The notes under the pieces are model-generated. The model did no database searches. It saw nothing but the letters and a program-made list of their open reading frames with translations, and was not told the origin of the DNA. From a virus, in the IMG/VR virus record IMGVR_UViG_3300005581_000020, positions 1-49,453 of that record: DNA of 49,453 bases; one strand, written 5' to 3'. Shown one piece after another: positions 1-7,047 of the stretch (the first letter of the stretch is position 1; the number at the start of each line of letters is the position of its first letter). The position numbers and the translations under genes are program-made.

Positions 1-20
1 AGAAGCATCTGATACAAAAT

Positions 21-575
21 ATGAAACCATACATCTTTATTCATGTTCCAAAGACTGGCGGAACTTCTATATCGCACGCTCTAAACTTGTATGGACACTG
101 TTGTCATGAACCAATTTCAAAGTATCCGAGATATTTAACTGAGAAGGTTTTTACCTTTGCGTTTGTTAGAAATCCGTTTGATAGAATTTTAAGCGCATAC
201 AACTATCTGCGGGGCGGTTATGGCAACAATGGCGACACGAGTTGGGCACAATCTAATTTATCATGCTTTACTGATTTTAACGATTTTGTGAGGGAATTTG
301 AAACAAACAAAAAGTTACAATCCTATATTCACTTTAGGTCAGTATTTAGCTTTATCGATCGACCAATAGACTTTATTGGCCGTTACGAAAATATTGTTAG
401 TGATTTTGACGTTGTATGCAATAAAATTGAATTATATGACGGCCGGCTTGAGCATAGAAATAAGAGTTCACACAAACACTACTCAGCATATTATGACGAG
501 CAATCTGTGAGTATTATAGAGAAGCTGTTTTCTATAGAATTAGAAGAGTTTCAATATACGTTTGAACGTCTCTAA
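21..575 (+). CDS. Sulfotransferase-family protein
   Basis: 184 aa. The N-terminus carries the PAPS 5'-phosphosulfate loop (HVPKTGGTSI, residues 8-17) and the 3'-phosphate motif FVRNPFDR (48-55) followed by Ser58, as in sulfotransferases that move sulfate from PAPS to a glycan or other acceptor. The length is short, about that of a minimal single-domain enzyme. The acceptor cannot be told from sequence; phage copies may modify a virion or host-surface glycan (inference). Start chosen at the first ATG, directly before the conserved beta-strand. It is followed by the UvsE promoter, so it probably ends an upstream operon that lies outside the window. The family call is firm; the substrate is unknown. 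Confidence 0.82.
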   Translation: MKPYIFIHVPKTGGTSISHALNLYGHCCHEPISKYPRYLTEKVFTFAFVRNPFDRILSAYNYLRGGYGNNGDTSWAQSNLSCFTDFNDFVREFETNKKLQSYIHFRSVFSFIDRPIDFIGRYENIVSDFDVVCNKIELYDGRLEHRNKSSHKHYSAYYDEQSVSIIEKLFSIELEEFQYTFERL

Positions 576-583
576 TAATTTTG

Positions 584-612
584 TGTACAAACCCTGAAAA
601 ATGGTGTATTAT
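584..612 (+). promoter_or_regulatory. Probable sigma70-type promoter for uvsE
   Basis: TGTACA (584-589), 17-bp spacer, TATTAT (607-612). The -35 is the same hexamer used at six other early promoters here. The uvsE ATG lies at 618, which is about where transcription should begin, so the mRNA may be leaderless. Confidence 0.55.
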
Positions 613-617
613 ACATC

Positions 618-1535
618 ATGACACCACGACTTGGCCTAGTTTGTATTAGTGAAAGACTAACTCAGCAAAAACTCACCGCAAAAACGATGACTCGAAAGCA
701 GTTTTGCTCATTGGGACGCACTGCTGGGTTACAAGTTCTTTCTCAGCGAATCTTACATAATTCTCAGCATCTACTGCGCACGTTACAAGCATGCAATGAA
801 TCGGGTGCTCGGCACTACCGCGTAAGCAGTTCACTTTTCCCACTGATTACCGACCACACTCTCGAACTCAAATATTCTGATATACACGAATTTGACGCTA
901 TTGTAGCAAACTTAAAGGCAGCGGGTGACTATTCTAGGGCACATGACATTACACTAAGCTCCCATCCAGACCAGTTTAATGTCTTATCGAGTTATAGGCC
1001 AGACGTAGTAGACAAAACTATTCGAGAACTGGATCACCAGTCGTATGCGCTTGATATGATGGGTTGTAAGCAGGACTATACGTCACCAATGTGTCTGCAT
1101 CTAAATAAAACACCCGACTTTAAACAAGAGACAGTCGAAGAATATGTCAGTCGCTTTCTCACAAACCTTGCACGCTGTAGCGATGGCGTTCGTGCCCGTC
1201 TTGTATTAGAAAATGAAGACAAAGCATATTGGAACTGCGAAAACCTGTACACTCATTTTGCTGGTCATCTCCCACTAGTCTATGATAACCTTCATGACAT
1301 GTGCAATCCGTCATGCGATCCAGGGCAAAGTGTTGACCGTTTTCGCAAAAGTTGGGGAAAATATGTTCCAGTGTTTCATTGGAGCGAAGGTATTGGCAGC
1401 AAACGCAGTCACACAGACTATGTCACCCACCTTCCACACATGGTCGATCTCAACAGGGACGTCACATGGGAAGTCGAATTAAAGGCAAAAGACAATGCAA
1501 TTGCTCATATTTTGAGCACATATTTTGCATCCTAA
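618..1535 (+). CDS. uvsE: UV damage endonuclease UvsE/UvdE
   Basis: 305 aa, the usual size for the bacterial UVDE family, a TIM-barrel metal-dependent endonuclease that nicks DNA 5' of UV photoproducts and starts excision repair. Seen: N-terminal RLGLVCISE; HDITLSSHPDQFNVLSS in the middle; LVLENEDKAYW; PLVYDNLHDMCNP; and HWSEG near the end. These supply the His/Asp/Glu metal ligands of the family. It plays the role that DenV plays in T4 but is an unrelated enzyme. Start at ATG 618 keeps the family-typical N-terminus; the predicted promoter is immediately upstream, with no room for a Shine-Dalgarno site. A conserved early-promoter cassette follows the stop codon. Confidence 0.93.
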   Translation: MTPRLGLVCISERLTQQKLTAKTMTRKQFCSLGRTAGLQVLSQRILHNSQHLLRTLQACNESGARHYRVSSSLFPLITDHTLELKYSDIHEFDAIVANLKAAGDYSRAHDITLSSHPDQFNVLSSYRPDVVDKTIRELDHQSYALDMMGCKQDYTSPMCLHLNKTPDFKQETVEEYVSRFLTNLARCSDGVRARLVLENEDKAYWNCENLYTHFAGHLPLVYDNLHDMCNPSCDPGQSVDRFRKSWGKYVPVFHWSEGIGSKRSHTDYVTHLPHMVDLNRDVTWEVELKAKDNAIAHILSTYFAS

Positions 1536-1581
1536 GACTATTTTTCTCTATACCAGGTATACGTCCGGCAACTATTTTCAC
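1536..1581 (+). repeat. Regulatory repeat, copy 1
   Basis: These 46 bases match 13945-13990 at 40 of 46 positions. Both copies begin right after a stop codon with GACTATTTTTCT, contain GGTATACGTCCGG, end in CTATTTTCAC, and stand just upstream of an early promoter. An AT-rich inverted repeat (TATTTTC 1573-1579 / GAAAATA 1588-1594) lies at the junction with the promoter. Confidence 0.7.
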
Positions 1582-1598
1582 TTTCTCGAAAATAAAGG

Positions 1599-1627
1599 TG
1601 TACATTTGCCGCGGTTTATGATAGAAT
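1599..1627 (+). promoter_or_regulatory. Early promoter, extended -10 class
   Basis: TGTACA (1599-1604), 17-bp spacer, TAGAAT (1622-1627) preceded by TGA (extended -10). The bases after the -10, CTATGTAAGC, recur after most promoters of this class in the window. It drives the 49-aa gene at 1652. Confidence 0.8.
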
Positions 1628-1651
1628 AACTATGTAAGCCAACCACAAAAT

Positions 1652-1801
1652 ATGAAAAACATGAAATCGCTAGATGTCGCAGCCCAAGTTCAGTTCCTCT
1701 TTTATGATGGAAATACCCCTATCGGTCAACTCGTCGACGGTCGCGAGGTCGTTCTGACTAAAGCCCAAGTTAAAGCCATTATGGCCAAGATTCTCGGCTA
1801 A
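1652..1801 (+). CDS. Small hypothetical protein (49 aa)
   Basis: ATG at 1652 follows an early promoter with a leader of about 18 nt. The product begins MKNMKSLDVAAQVQF and ends in a basic helix with VVLTKAQVKAIMAKILG. I do not recognise a family. It shares the MKNM start and the bases CAAAATATGAAAAACATGA with the next gene at 1888, so the two 5' regions look duplicated. Probably an early host-takeover or regulatory peptide by position only. No Shine-Dalgarno site is visible. Confidence 0.6.
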   Translation: MKNMKSLDVAAQVQFLFYDGNTPIGQLVDGREVVLTKAQVKAIMAKILG

Positions 1802-1821
1802 ACTTGGTCCAAAGTATTTTC

Positions 1822-1861
1822 GCCTTTGATGTAAAAAGGCATATACAAATTTTGATAGAAT
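1822..1861 (+). promoter_or_regulatory. Weak promoter-like region
   Basis: TGATAGAAT (1853-1861) matches the extended -10 of the other early promoters, but no TGTACA lies 17 bp upstream. A small inverted repeat GCCTTT (1822-1827) / AAAGGC (1835-1840) occupies that place. It could be a decayed or regulated copy of the promoter. Confidence 0.4.
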
Positions 1862-1887
1862 AACCGCATAAACAACCACTGCAAAAT

Positions 1888-2244
1888 ATGAAAAACATGA
1901 CTGAAGACAATCACGACTTATTTGAATCCTATCTTGACCAAGAATTCGGCGCATCCTTCCGGACTGAAGGTACCGAAGGTGTTCACAATTTGGAACAGCT
2001 TTGCGAGGGAATTGGTTATGGTGAAGGCCAATTTGTTGGTCGACATTACATTGCTAATTTCCTCGCGGATAATCCCGGTGCAGTTGAACTGCTGGTTGAG
2101 TTTATTCGTGACGGTGTTTGCGATCAATACAATACTGAATGGCGGGAATCGCTCAATCTCGAAGATTATCGTAATGACGACGAGGATGAGGACGAGATGA
2201 ATGAGTTTACCGTCGAAGAAGATGAGATGGTCTTCTCAGCATAA
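1888..2244 (+). CDS. Acidic hypothetical protein (118 aa)
   Basis: Begins MKNMTEDNHDLFESYLDQEF. A central glycine-containing part (CEGIGYGEGQFVGRHYIANF) is followed by a very acidic tail with runs of Asp/Glu (residues about 95-113). No family recognised. Strong acidity with a small size is common among early phage proteins that bind basic host surfaces, but that is inference. The 5' region resembles that of the 49-aa gene upstream. Start at ATG 1888 follows AAAAT, as at many starts in this genome. Confidence 0.7.
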   Translation: MKNMTEDNHDLFESYLDQEFGASFRTEGTEGVHNLEQLCEGIGYGEGQFVGRHYIANFLADNPGAVELLVEFIRDGVCDQYNTEWRESLNLEDYRNDDEDEDEMNEFTVEEDEMVFSA

Positions 2245-2259
2245 AGAAAGTTTAAAAAC

Positions 2260-2394
2260 ATGAAAAAGAATAAGACAGTTACCTTTGATTACAGCCCAAT
2301 AGCACTTCGTGCGTTAACTCGCCACAAGTGTGCCCCCGCTACTGTCTATTTTAAAGACCGCAAAAAAGAAGCTGCTAAGAAAGCCTGCCGATAA
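2260..2394 (+). CDS. Small basic hypothetical protein (44 aa)
   Basis: ATG 2260 to TAA 2394. Product starts MKKNKTVTFDYSP and ends in a Lys/Arg/Ala-rich helix (KKEAAKKACR). It sits in a 155-nt gap between the acidic protein and RtcB and ends 4 nt before the RtcB start, so it is probably cotranscribed with both. No family recognised; a nucleic-acid-binding role would fit the charge but is not shown. Confidence 0.5.
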   Translation: MKKNKTVTFDYSPIALRALTRHKCAPATVYFKDRKKEAAKKACR

Positions 2395-2398
2395 TACT

Positions 2399-3583
2399 AT
2401 GAAAATCATAAATGACATAGCCGTTTTTGGCGATCCTCTTCAGAACGCAGTGGATCAAATGGATAATTGCCTTCGTAAAGGAGCCCACAAAGCTGCCTTA
2501 ATGGCAGATCATCACCTAGGTTACTCGGTACCTGTCGGTGGAGTCGTTGCGTATGAGGGATATATTTCACCAAGCGCAGTCGGGTTCGATATTTCATGCG
2601 GCAACAAGGCCGTGCTCACTGATGCTACCTTATCGGACGTGAAGGGTGATATCTCACGCATCATGGATGAGGTTGTTGCCAATATCTCGTTTGGTGTAGG
2701 TCGCGTCAACAAGACTAAGGTCGATCATTCCCTTTTTGATGCTTCAGAGTGGGATGACATTGAGATGTTGTCGCCTCTTAAAGATATGGCTCGATCGCAA
2801 CTTGGTACCGTAGGAAGCGGTAACCATTATGTCGACATCTTCGTTGACGAGGCAGAGCGAGTATGGATCGGGGTTCACTTCGGATCACGCGGTCTTGGCC
2901 ACAAAATTGCCTCGCATTACATCAAGGCTGGTGGTGGGACTGACGGAATCCTTGTGGATCCAGTGTTGCTTGACGTAAATACTGATCTTGGCAGTGAATA
3001 TATCGCTGCAATGCAACTTGCCGGAGATTATGCCTATGCCGGTCGCGATTGGGTATGCTCTGAGGTTGCTCGTATCCTTGGTGGAAACATAATCGACGAA
3101 GTTCATAACCATCACAACTATGCTTGGCAAGAACAACATGATGGCGTTGACTTGTGGGTCGTTCGTAAAGGGGCGACTCCTGCTTGGCCAGACCAACGTG
3201 GATTTGTCGGTGGTACCATGGGCGAAAATAGTGTCATCTTAAAAGGCATGCAAAGCGACCTATCACGTGATTCACTCTATTCGACCGTACACGGCGCCGG
3301 TCGAGTGATGTCACGCACTGAGGCTGCCGGTAAATCTAAGTGGAAAGGTGGCCAAAAAGTCCGCATCAGCGGAGGTAAAGTTTCGCAAAGTATGATGGAC
3401 GAATGGTTAACCGAGGCATGTGTTGAGTTACGTGGAGGAGGATGCGACGAAAGTCCTCACGCTTATAAGCGCCTTACCGAGGTATTGGCCGCTCAAGGAG
3501 ACACTATACAAGTCTTGCATCAGTTAACTCCATTAGGCGTTGCTATGGCAGGAGCCGATGTCTATGACCCGTATAAAGACTAA
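2399..3583 (+). CDS. rtcB: RtcB-type RNA-splicing ligase
   Basis: 394 aa from ATG 2399, close to the 408 aa of E. coli RtcB. RtcB joins 2',3'-cyclic phosphate (or 3'-phosphate) and 5'-OH RNA ends using GTP and Mn2+. Seen: DISCG with the metal Cys (residue 67), GNH (141-143), GVHFGSRGLGH (158-168), EVHNHHN (234-240) and STVHGAGR with the His to be guanylylated at 298. All key residues appear intact. Longer in-frame starts upstream would overlap the 44-aa gene and add a non-conserved basic tail. In phages the enzyme is thought to repair tRNAs cut by host anticodon nucleases; no RtcA or archease is seen nearby. Confidence 0.93.
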   Translation: MKIINDIAVFGDPLQNAVDQMDNCLRKGAHKAALMADHHLGYSVPVGGVVAYEGYISPSAVGFDISCGNKAVLTDATLSDVKGDISRIMDEVVANISFGVGRVNKTKVDHSLFDASEWDDIEMLSPLKDMARSQLGTVGSGNHYVDIFVDEAERVWIGVHFGSRGLGHKIASHYIKAGGGTDGILVDPVLLDVNTDLGSEYIAAMQLAGDYAYAGRDWVCSEVARILGGNIIDEVHNHHNYAWQEQHDGVDLWVVRKGATPAWPDQRGFVGGTMGENSVILKGMQSDLSRDSLYSTVHGAGRVMSRTEAAGKSKWKGGQKVRISGGKVSQSMMDEWLTEACVELRGGGCDESPHAYKRLTEVLAAQGDTIQVLHQLTPLGVAMAGADVYDPYKD

Positions 3584-3611
3584 ACTATTTTTACCAAAGT
3601 GAAAATAAAGG

Positions 3612-3640
3612 TGTACATTTGCTGCGGTTTATGATAGAAT
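3612..3640 (+). promoter_or_regulatory. Early promoter, extended -10 class
   Basis: TGTACA (3612-3617), 17-bp spacer, TAGAAT (3635-3640) with TGA in front, then GCTATGTAAGC. It is nearly identical to the promoters at 1599 and 16832. GAAAATAAAG lies just upstream, as at 1588. Confidence 0.8.
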
Positions 3641-3669
3641 AGCTATGTAAGCAATAGCAACCACAAAAT

Positions 3670-3837
3670 ATGGACAACACTGAATTACTACAAGCGCTAG
3701 AAAATTTATATGCAGTACTCGACACAAAAACTGAAAACGGCCTATCGGTAAATCAGAAGTTACCGCAAGAGATTTTTGATCTCTTCTATGGTCCAGCCAT
3801 GGCTGCTCGGATTGCGATTGCAAAATTTAAGATCTAA
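3670..3837 (+). CDS. Small hypothetical protein (55 aa)
   Basis: ATG 3670 follows an early promoter and the leader AACCACAAAAT also seen before the gene at 1652. Product begins MDNTELLQALENLYAVLD and has a second part, PQEIFDLFYGPAMAARIA; mostly helical. No family recognised. First gene of a run that ends at the terminator at 4774. Confidence 0.6.
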   Translation: MDNTELLQALENLYAVLDTKTENGLSVNQKLPQEIFDLFYGPAMAARIAIAKFKI

Positions 3838-3856
3838 ATAACAACACCACTAAACT

Positions 3857-4282
3857 ATGCAAACTATTGATACTCCAAAACTGTACAAAACAGCCGTTAA
3901 GCTTATATCATATGACGAACTGACTAAAAAGTGTAATGCACTTATTGATAGCAACAAAAAACGCGTTACATTTTCAATCTTTACTGATGCTGGCACTACA
4001 AATGGTGTTTGGATGGTAAAGTCTCCAGACATCCAATCAACCAAACCGGTTATTGAAGGAAATGTAGTGTTCCATTCTAATTATTGGCGCATCACGGAGT
4101 ATACTGATGAAGAAACGGTGTATTCTAAATTCTTTACAAACCCAACATGGAAGGACATTATCAATGCCGCAAATGATATGCTGGTGCACACATGCAACTA
4201 TGAATTGTTTCTCGAGGGACTTACACTAGAAAACAGTACTGTTGGTGGTCGCCAACTGATTCGTTTTGACTTTGGTTCTTAA
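3857..4282 (+). CDS. Hypothetical protein (141 aa)
   Basis: Mixed alpha/beta composition with no signal peptide or membrane segment. Begins MQTIDTPKLYKTAVKLISYD and ends GGRQLIRFDFGS. No motif that I can tie to a known family. It follows the 55-aa gene by 19 nt and is followed by a small gene conserved in T4-like phages, so it is likely part of one early operon. Confidence 0.7.
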   Translation: MQTIDTPKLYKTAVKLISYDELTKKCNALIDSNKKRVTFSIFTDAGTTNGVWMVKSPDIQSTKPVIEGNVVFHSNYWRITEYTDEETVYSKFFTNPTWKDIINAANDMLVHTCNYELFLEGLTLENSTVGGRQLIRFDFGS

Positions 4283-4297
4283 TAAATATAACCAGTT

Positions 4298-4555
4298 ATG
4301 TTAGAAGAAGAAGTATTTGATTTTGGATTTACTGCTGTAGCTGAGGACGAACTTGAAGTAGTTCGTGCAGCAAATGCGAAGGGTGATGAGGTGATTGAAC
4401 TTCAAGCTCGTCTTGATTCTTTGTATAAATCAATTTTGCCACTCGTCGCAAATTTAAAGAAAAACCCAGAGAAGGATTACATTTATTGGCCAAATCGGCT
4501 TGATAAGGTAAAGTCCTTTGAAGGAATTATCTCTAAAATATATAATGGAGCATGA
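4298..4555 (+). CDS. Small acidic coiled-coil protein of the T4-like phage type
   Basis: 85 aa: acidic N-terminus (MLEEEVFDF), then a predicted helix or coiled coil and a C-terminal motif KNPEKDYIYWPNRLDKV. I recall this motif from small uncharacterised proteins of T4-like aquatic phages; that is memory, not a search. Function unknown. A near-late box AATAAATA lies at 4281-4288. The stop overlaps the next start (ATGA), indicating translational coupling. Confidence 0.75.
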   Translation: MLEEEVFDFGFTAVAEDELEVVRAANAKGDEVIELQARLDSLYKSILPLVANLKKNPEKDYIYWPNRLDKVKSFEGIISKIYNGA

Positions 4556-4764
4556 GCGAGAGCGCAATAAAAGACGCAATTGTTGTACTTATGAAGTGGT
4601 CTGATGGATCACATGCCTGCTTTTTTGAAAATGACTCGGTTGCCATTGATGAATATATACAGCAAAAAAACCGCAAAAATCGTGGTTTAAATTTAGAGTG
4701 TAAAGTAAAAAAATATTTAAAGAGTGAATACGACAAATTAAAATGGTCGAGTTTAGACCTATAG
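4552..4764 (+). CDS. Small hypothetical protein (70 aa)
   Basis: Starts in the ATGA overlap with the preceding gene. Begins MSESAIKDAIVVLMKWSDGS and becomes strongly basic after residue 35 (QQKNRKNRG, KVKKYLK). No family recognised. It is the last gene before the terminator at 4774, closing this early block. Confidence 0.6.
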   Translation: MSESAIKDAIVVLMKWSDGSHACFFENDSVAIDEYIQQKNRKNRGLNLECKVKKYLKSEYDKLKWSSLDL

Positions 4765-4773
4765 CAATTGAAG

Positions 4774-4800
4774 AGGCATATCATTTTGATATGCCTTTTT
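4774..4800 (+). terminator. Rho-independent terminator
   Basis: Perfect 10-bp stem AGGCATATCA (4774-4783) / TGATATGCCT (4787-4796) with a 3-nt loop and a following T run. It separates the early block from the late lysis cassette. Confidence 0.9.
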
Positions 4801-4801
4801 G

Positions 4802-4809
4802 TATAAATA
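4802..4809 (+). promoter_or_regulatory. T4-type late promoter box
   Basis: TATAAATA directly after the terminator, 50 nt before the first lysis gene. It matches the T4 late consensus used by gp55-RNA polymerase with gp33; a gp33 gene is at 19951. Confidence 0.75.
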
Positions 4810-4859
4810 CTATTAGTGAATGCATTTATATTATGTTTAATAACAAATAATAAAAATAT

Positions 4860-5048
4860 ATGGAAACATTAATCACACTATTTAAGGACCAATCATGGTT
4901 TACAATTGTTACCGCAGCCATAGCTCTCGCCAGCGCAATTGCTGCTGCGACACCAACTCCAGCTCCAGGAACATTTCTAGCCAAGCTCTATTCGATTGTT
5001 GACTTACTCGCGCTTAACATTGGCAAGGCTAAGGACAAGGGACTTTAA
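4860..5048 (+). CDS. Holin-like small membrane protein
   Basis: 62 aa with one hydrophobic segment at about residues 12-32 (WFTIVTAAIALASAIAAAT), a Pro-rich turn (TPTPAPG) and an amphipathic C-terminus. It is the first gene after a late promoter and sits directly before the spanin pair and the amidase, so a holin or pinholin role is likely from context. Only one clear membrane segment is present, so a class III-like holin or another lysis accessory remains possible. Its stop overlaps the next start (TAATG). Confidence 0.6.
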   Translation: METLITLFKDQSWFTIVTAAIALASAIAAATPTPAPGTFLAKLYSIVDLLALNIGKAKDKGL

Positions 5049-5248
5049 TGAATGCTTTGCTACTTGCAATCTCAGCAGCATGTAATGCATATGCTGCATG
5101 GGTGCAGTGGCAAAGAGAAACTGAAATAGATCGAATTGAAGATGAAATTGATAAACTTGCTGCTATTGGTGACGCTGCTTCAAAGTTGCGCATTGAACGA
5201 CTCGCTCAACGCAAAAAAAGAAAGCGTGAACAATTCGGCGCTCTATGA
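5048..5248 (+). CDS. i-spanin (Rz-like)
   Basis: 66 aa with an N-terminal membrane segment (ALLLAISAACNAYAAW) and a charged coiled-coil C-terminal part (RETEIDRIEDEIDKLA). This is the layout of inner-membrane spanins, which fuse the inner and outer membranes at the end of lysis. AAGGACAAGGG just upstream gives one of the few Shine-Dalgarno-like sites in the window. The partner o-spanin begins inside this gene in the +1 frame, the classic Rz/Rz1 arrangement. A Gram-negative host follows from this. Confidence 0.78.
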   Translation: MNALLLAISAACNAYAAWVQWQRETEIDRIEDEIDKLAAIGDAASKLRIERLAQRKKRKREQFGAL

Positions 5249-5381
5249 CCCGGTAACAATAACGTTGTTGCCAGATACTCAATATAATTTTGTAGAGGGA
5301 TCAATTACTGGTCGTGGACAAAAGTTTCATAGTGACTGGTCATATCGTCGCGCGATAGTTATAGGAAACTCCAATAATTAA
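5142..5381 (+). CDS. o-spanin (Rz1-like lipoprotein)
   Basis: 79 aa from ATG 5142, nested out of frame in the i-spanin gene and extending 133 nt beyond it. The N-terminus MKLINLLLLVTLLQSC is a lipoprotein signal with the lipobox LLQSC; Cys16 should be lipidated and anchored in the outer membrane. The mature part is about 64 residues, not notably Pro-rich. A TTG at 5136 would add two residues but is less likely. The amidase gene starts 5 nt after the stop. Confidence 0.78.
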   Translation: MKLINLLLLVTLLQSCALNDSLNAKKESVNNSALYDPVTITLLPDTQYNFVEGSITGRGQKFHSDWSYRRAIVIGNSNN

Positions 5382-5386
5382 GACAT

Positions 5387-6148
5387 ATGTCATACGCAAA
5401 CGTTGGTAAAGTTTGGACTGTAGAGTCATTTAGAGAATATCTAAAGGGAGTTAAGCGCCCTGCATATGTGAAGAGTGTTACGATACACCACACTGGAGCT
5501 CCATCCCTAGCACAGCGGCCAAACGGTTTCCTGGCTCAACATATACTAAACATAAAGTCGTACTATATGTCACTTGGCTGGAATCGTGGGCCGCATCTTT
5601 TTACTGATGACGATCAGATTTTTGGTATGACCCCGTTGAATGTCCCTGGCATACACGCAGTTTCATTTAATCGCAGTTCTATAGGCATTGAAGTATTGGG
5701 TGAATATGACACTGAAGATCCATGTAGTGGTCGCGGTTTGGCATGCATGAAAAATGCAGCTGCAACAGCAAAAGCTCTCTTCGAGTGGCTTGATATTCCC
5801 GCCAATGAAAACACTCTAAAGTTTCATCGCGATGACCCAAAGACGAACAAAACTTGTCCAGGTAAAAAAGTTAAAAAGGATTGGTTTATTTCGTTGATGC
5901 AATCAAATACAGCTACGACTCCAGCACCACATTCTATCACAAGCACTGAAGTTCCAGTTATAGAGTACGTAATAAAGCAAAAAGGTTATACCCTATCAGC
6001 AGCAACAAAGTTACTAAAGACTCATAAAGAAATAACTACGTTTGACGGCGTATGGATTGAAAGTGCGCGCTACGACCCAACCCTTCAATTTACGTTGGCA
6101 GCAACTACTGAACTAGACGCTGACGTACAACCTATAAATAAAGTATAA
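5387..6148 (+). CDS. Endolysin, N-acetylmuramoyl-L-alanine amidase (Amidase_2)
   Basis: 253 aa. Residues 27-165 form an Amidase_2/PGRP-type zinc amidase that cuts the amide bond between MurNAc and L-Ala in peptidoglycan. Seen: VTIHHTG with zinc His34 (or 35), SSIGIEVLGEYD, KFHRD with His147 and TCPGK with Cys157. Residues about 180-253 form an extra C-terminal part after a Thr/Pro linker, perhaps wall-binding. No signal peptide, so export depends on the holin. It completes the late lysis cassette with the holin-like protein and the spanins. Confidence 0.9.
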   Translation: MSYANVGKVWTVESFREYLKGVKRPAYVKSVTIHHTGAPSLAQRPNGFLAQHILNIKSYYMSLGWNRGPHLFTDDDQIFGMTPLNVPGIHAVSFNRSSIGIEVLGEYDTEDPCSGRGLACMKNAAATAKALFEWLDIPANENTLKFHRDDPKTNKTCPGKKVKKDWFISLMQSNTATTPAPHSITSTEVPVIEYVIKQKGYTLSAATKLLKTHKEITTFDGVWIESARYDPTLQFTLAATTELDADVQPINKV

Positions 6149-6149
6149 T

Positions 6150-7043
6150 ATGTCAAAGACTTCACAGTTAAACGAATTAACAACAGCGCCCACCGGTCCA
6201 GCCGAAACAGATTTAGTACAAATTGTTGATGTTAGCGATAACACTACAATGACTGGCGGCGCCGGCACAAATAAAAAAATTACATTAGGTAATTTGGCGA
6301 CTGGCTTAATTACATTTGGCGGGGTGCAAGGTAATATCCCGGTTGCCGCCGCGGATCAATACTATGCTGGAACCAAGACTTGGAAAAAGTTAGATAAGGC
6401 TGCAGTCGGTCTTAGCGCGGTTACAAACGAGAGTAAACAAACAATGTTCACCAACCCAATATTTACTGGGTTAGTAAATTTGCCAATTACAACTTCGATT
6501 GGAAACGTTTCTAGCGATGAATTGGCTCATTTGAATAGTGTTACTAGTCCTATTCAAACACAGTTAGACTCAAAACAACCATTGATTACTGGCGCGGCAA
6601 TAACTATAGCTACAAATCTATTAACGGCGAATGCAGTTTTAGTGTCAACTGCTAGTGGCAATGTTGCAGCGTCATCAATAACTGCGGCTGAACTAGGTTA
6701 CTTGGATACCGTAACTAGTAATATTCAAACACAGTTAGACTCGTTTAGATATTCGGCTTTTCCAGTTTCCACATCTACACTAACTTTAGGACTTATACAT
6801 GTCAATAAATATATTCAATGCAGTCATGTCACACAAACTAATGTTACTATTAATTCTCAAACAGCAGTTAATTGGTCAATAGATTCTATTGTCTATTTTA
6901 GACGACTGTCTGGCGCCGGTCCAATTTATATAACTACAAGCCCCGAAGTTATAGTGAATGGCAAGTCTTTTGCGCCGACTGTTTTAGAGAATCAAAATTT
7001 TGCTCTAAAAAGAGTAGGTTTAAATACCTGGGATCTAATTTAA
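6150..7043 (+). CDS. Fibre-like structural protein, short paralogue
   Basis: 297 aa. The N-terminal ~45 residues (DLVQIVDVSDNTTM, GTNKKITLGNLATGL) match those of the long fibre genes at 41271, 43460 and 47848. The middle repeats the TSIGNVSSDELAHL and SPIQTQLDSK modules, and the C-terminus (FALKRVGLNTWDLI) matches the fibre tip module of the 41271 and 43460 products. It lacks the long variable centre. It lies inside the lysis region rather than with the other fibres, 1 nt after the amidase. Likely a virion fibre or adhesin of late expression; partner unknown. Confidence 0.75.
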   Translation: MSKTSQLNELTTAPTGPAETDLVQIVDVSDNTTMTGGAGTNKKITLGNLATGLITFGGVQGNIPVAAADQYYAGTKTWKKLDKAAVGLSAVTNESKQTMFTNPIFTGLVNLPITTSIGNVSSDELAHLNSVTSPIQTQLDSKQPLITGAAITIATNLLTANAVLVSTASGNVAASSITAAELGYLDTVTSNIQTQLDSFRYSAFPVSTSTLTLGLIHVNKYIQCSHVTQTNVTINSQTAVNWSIDSIVYFRRLSGAGPIYITTSPEVIVNGKSFAPTVLENQNFALKRVGLNTWDLI

Positions 7044-7047
7044 ATAT

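Noticed and set aside
2330-2398. Longer N-terminus for RtcB from ATG 2330
   Set aside because: It would overlap the 44-aa gene, adds a Lys-rich tail not found in the family, and the family-typical start is at 2399.
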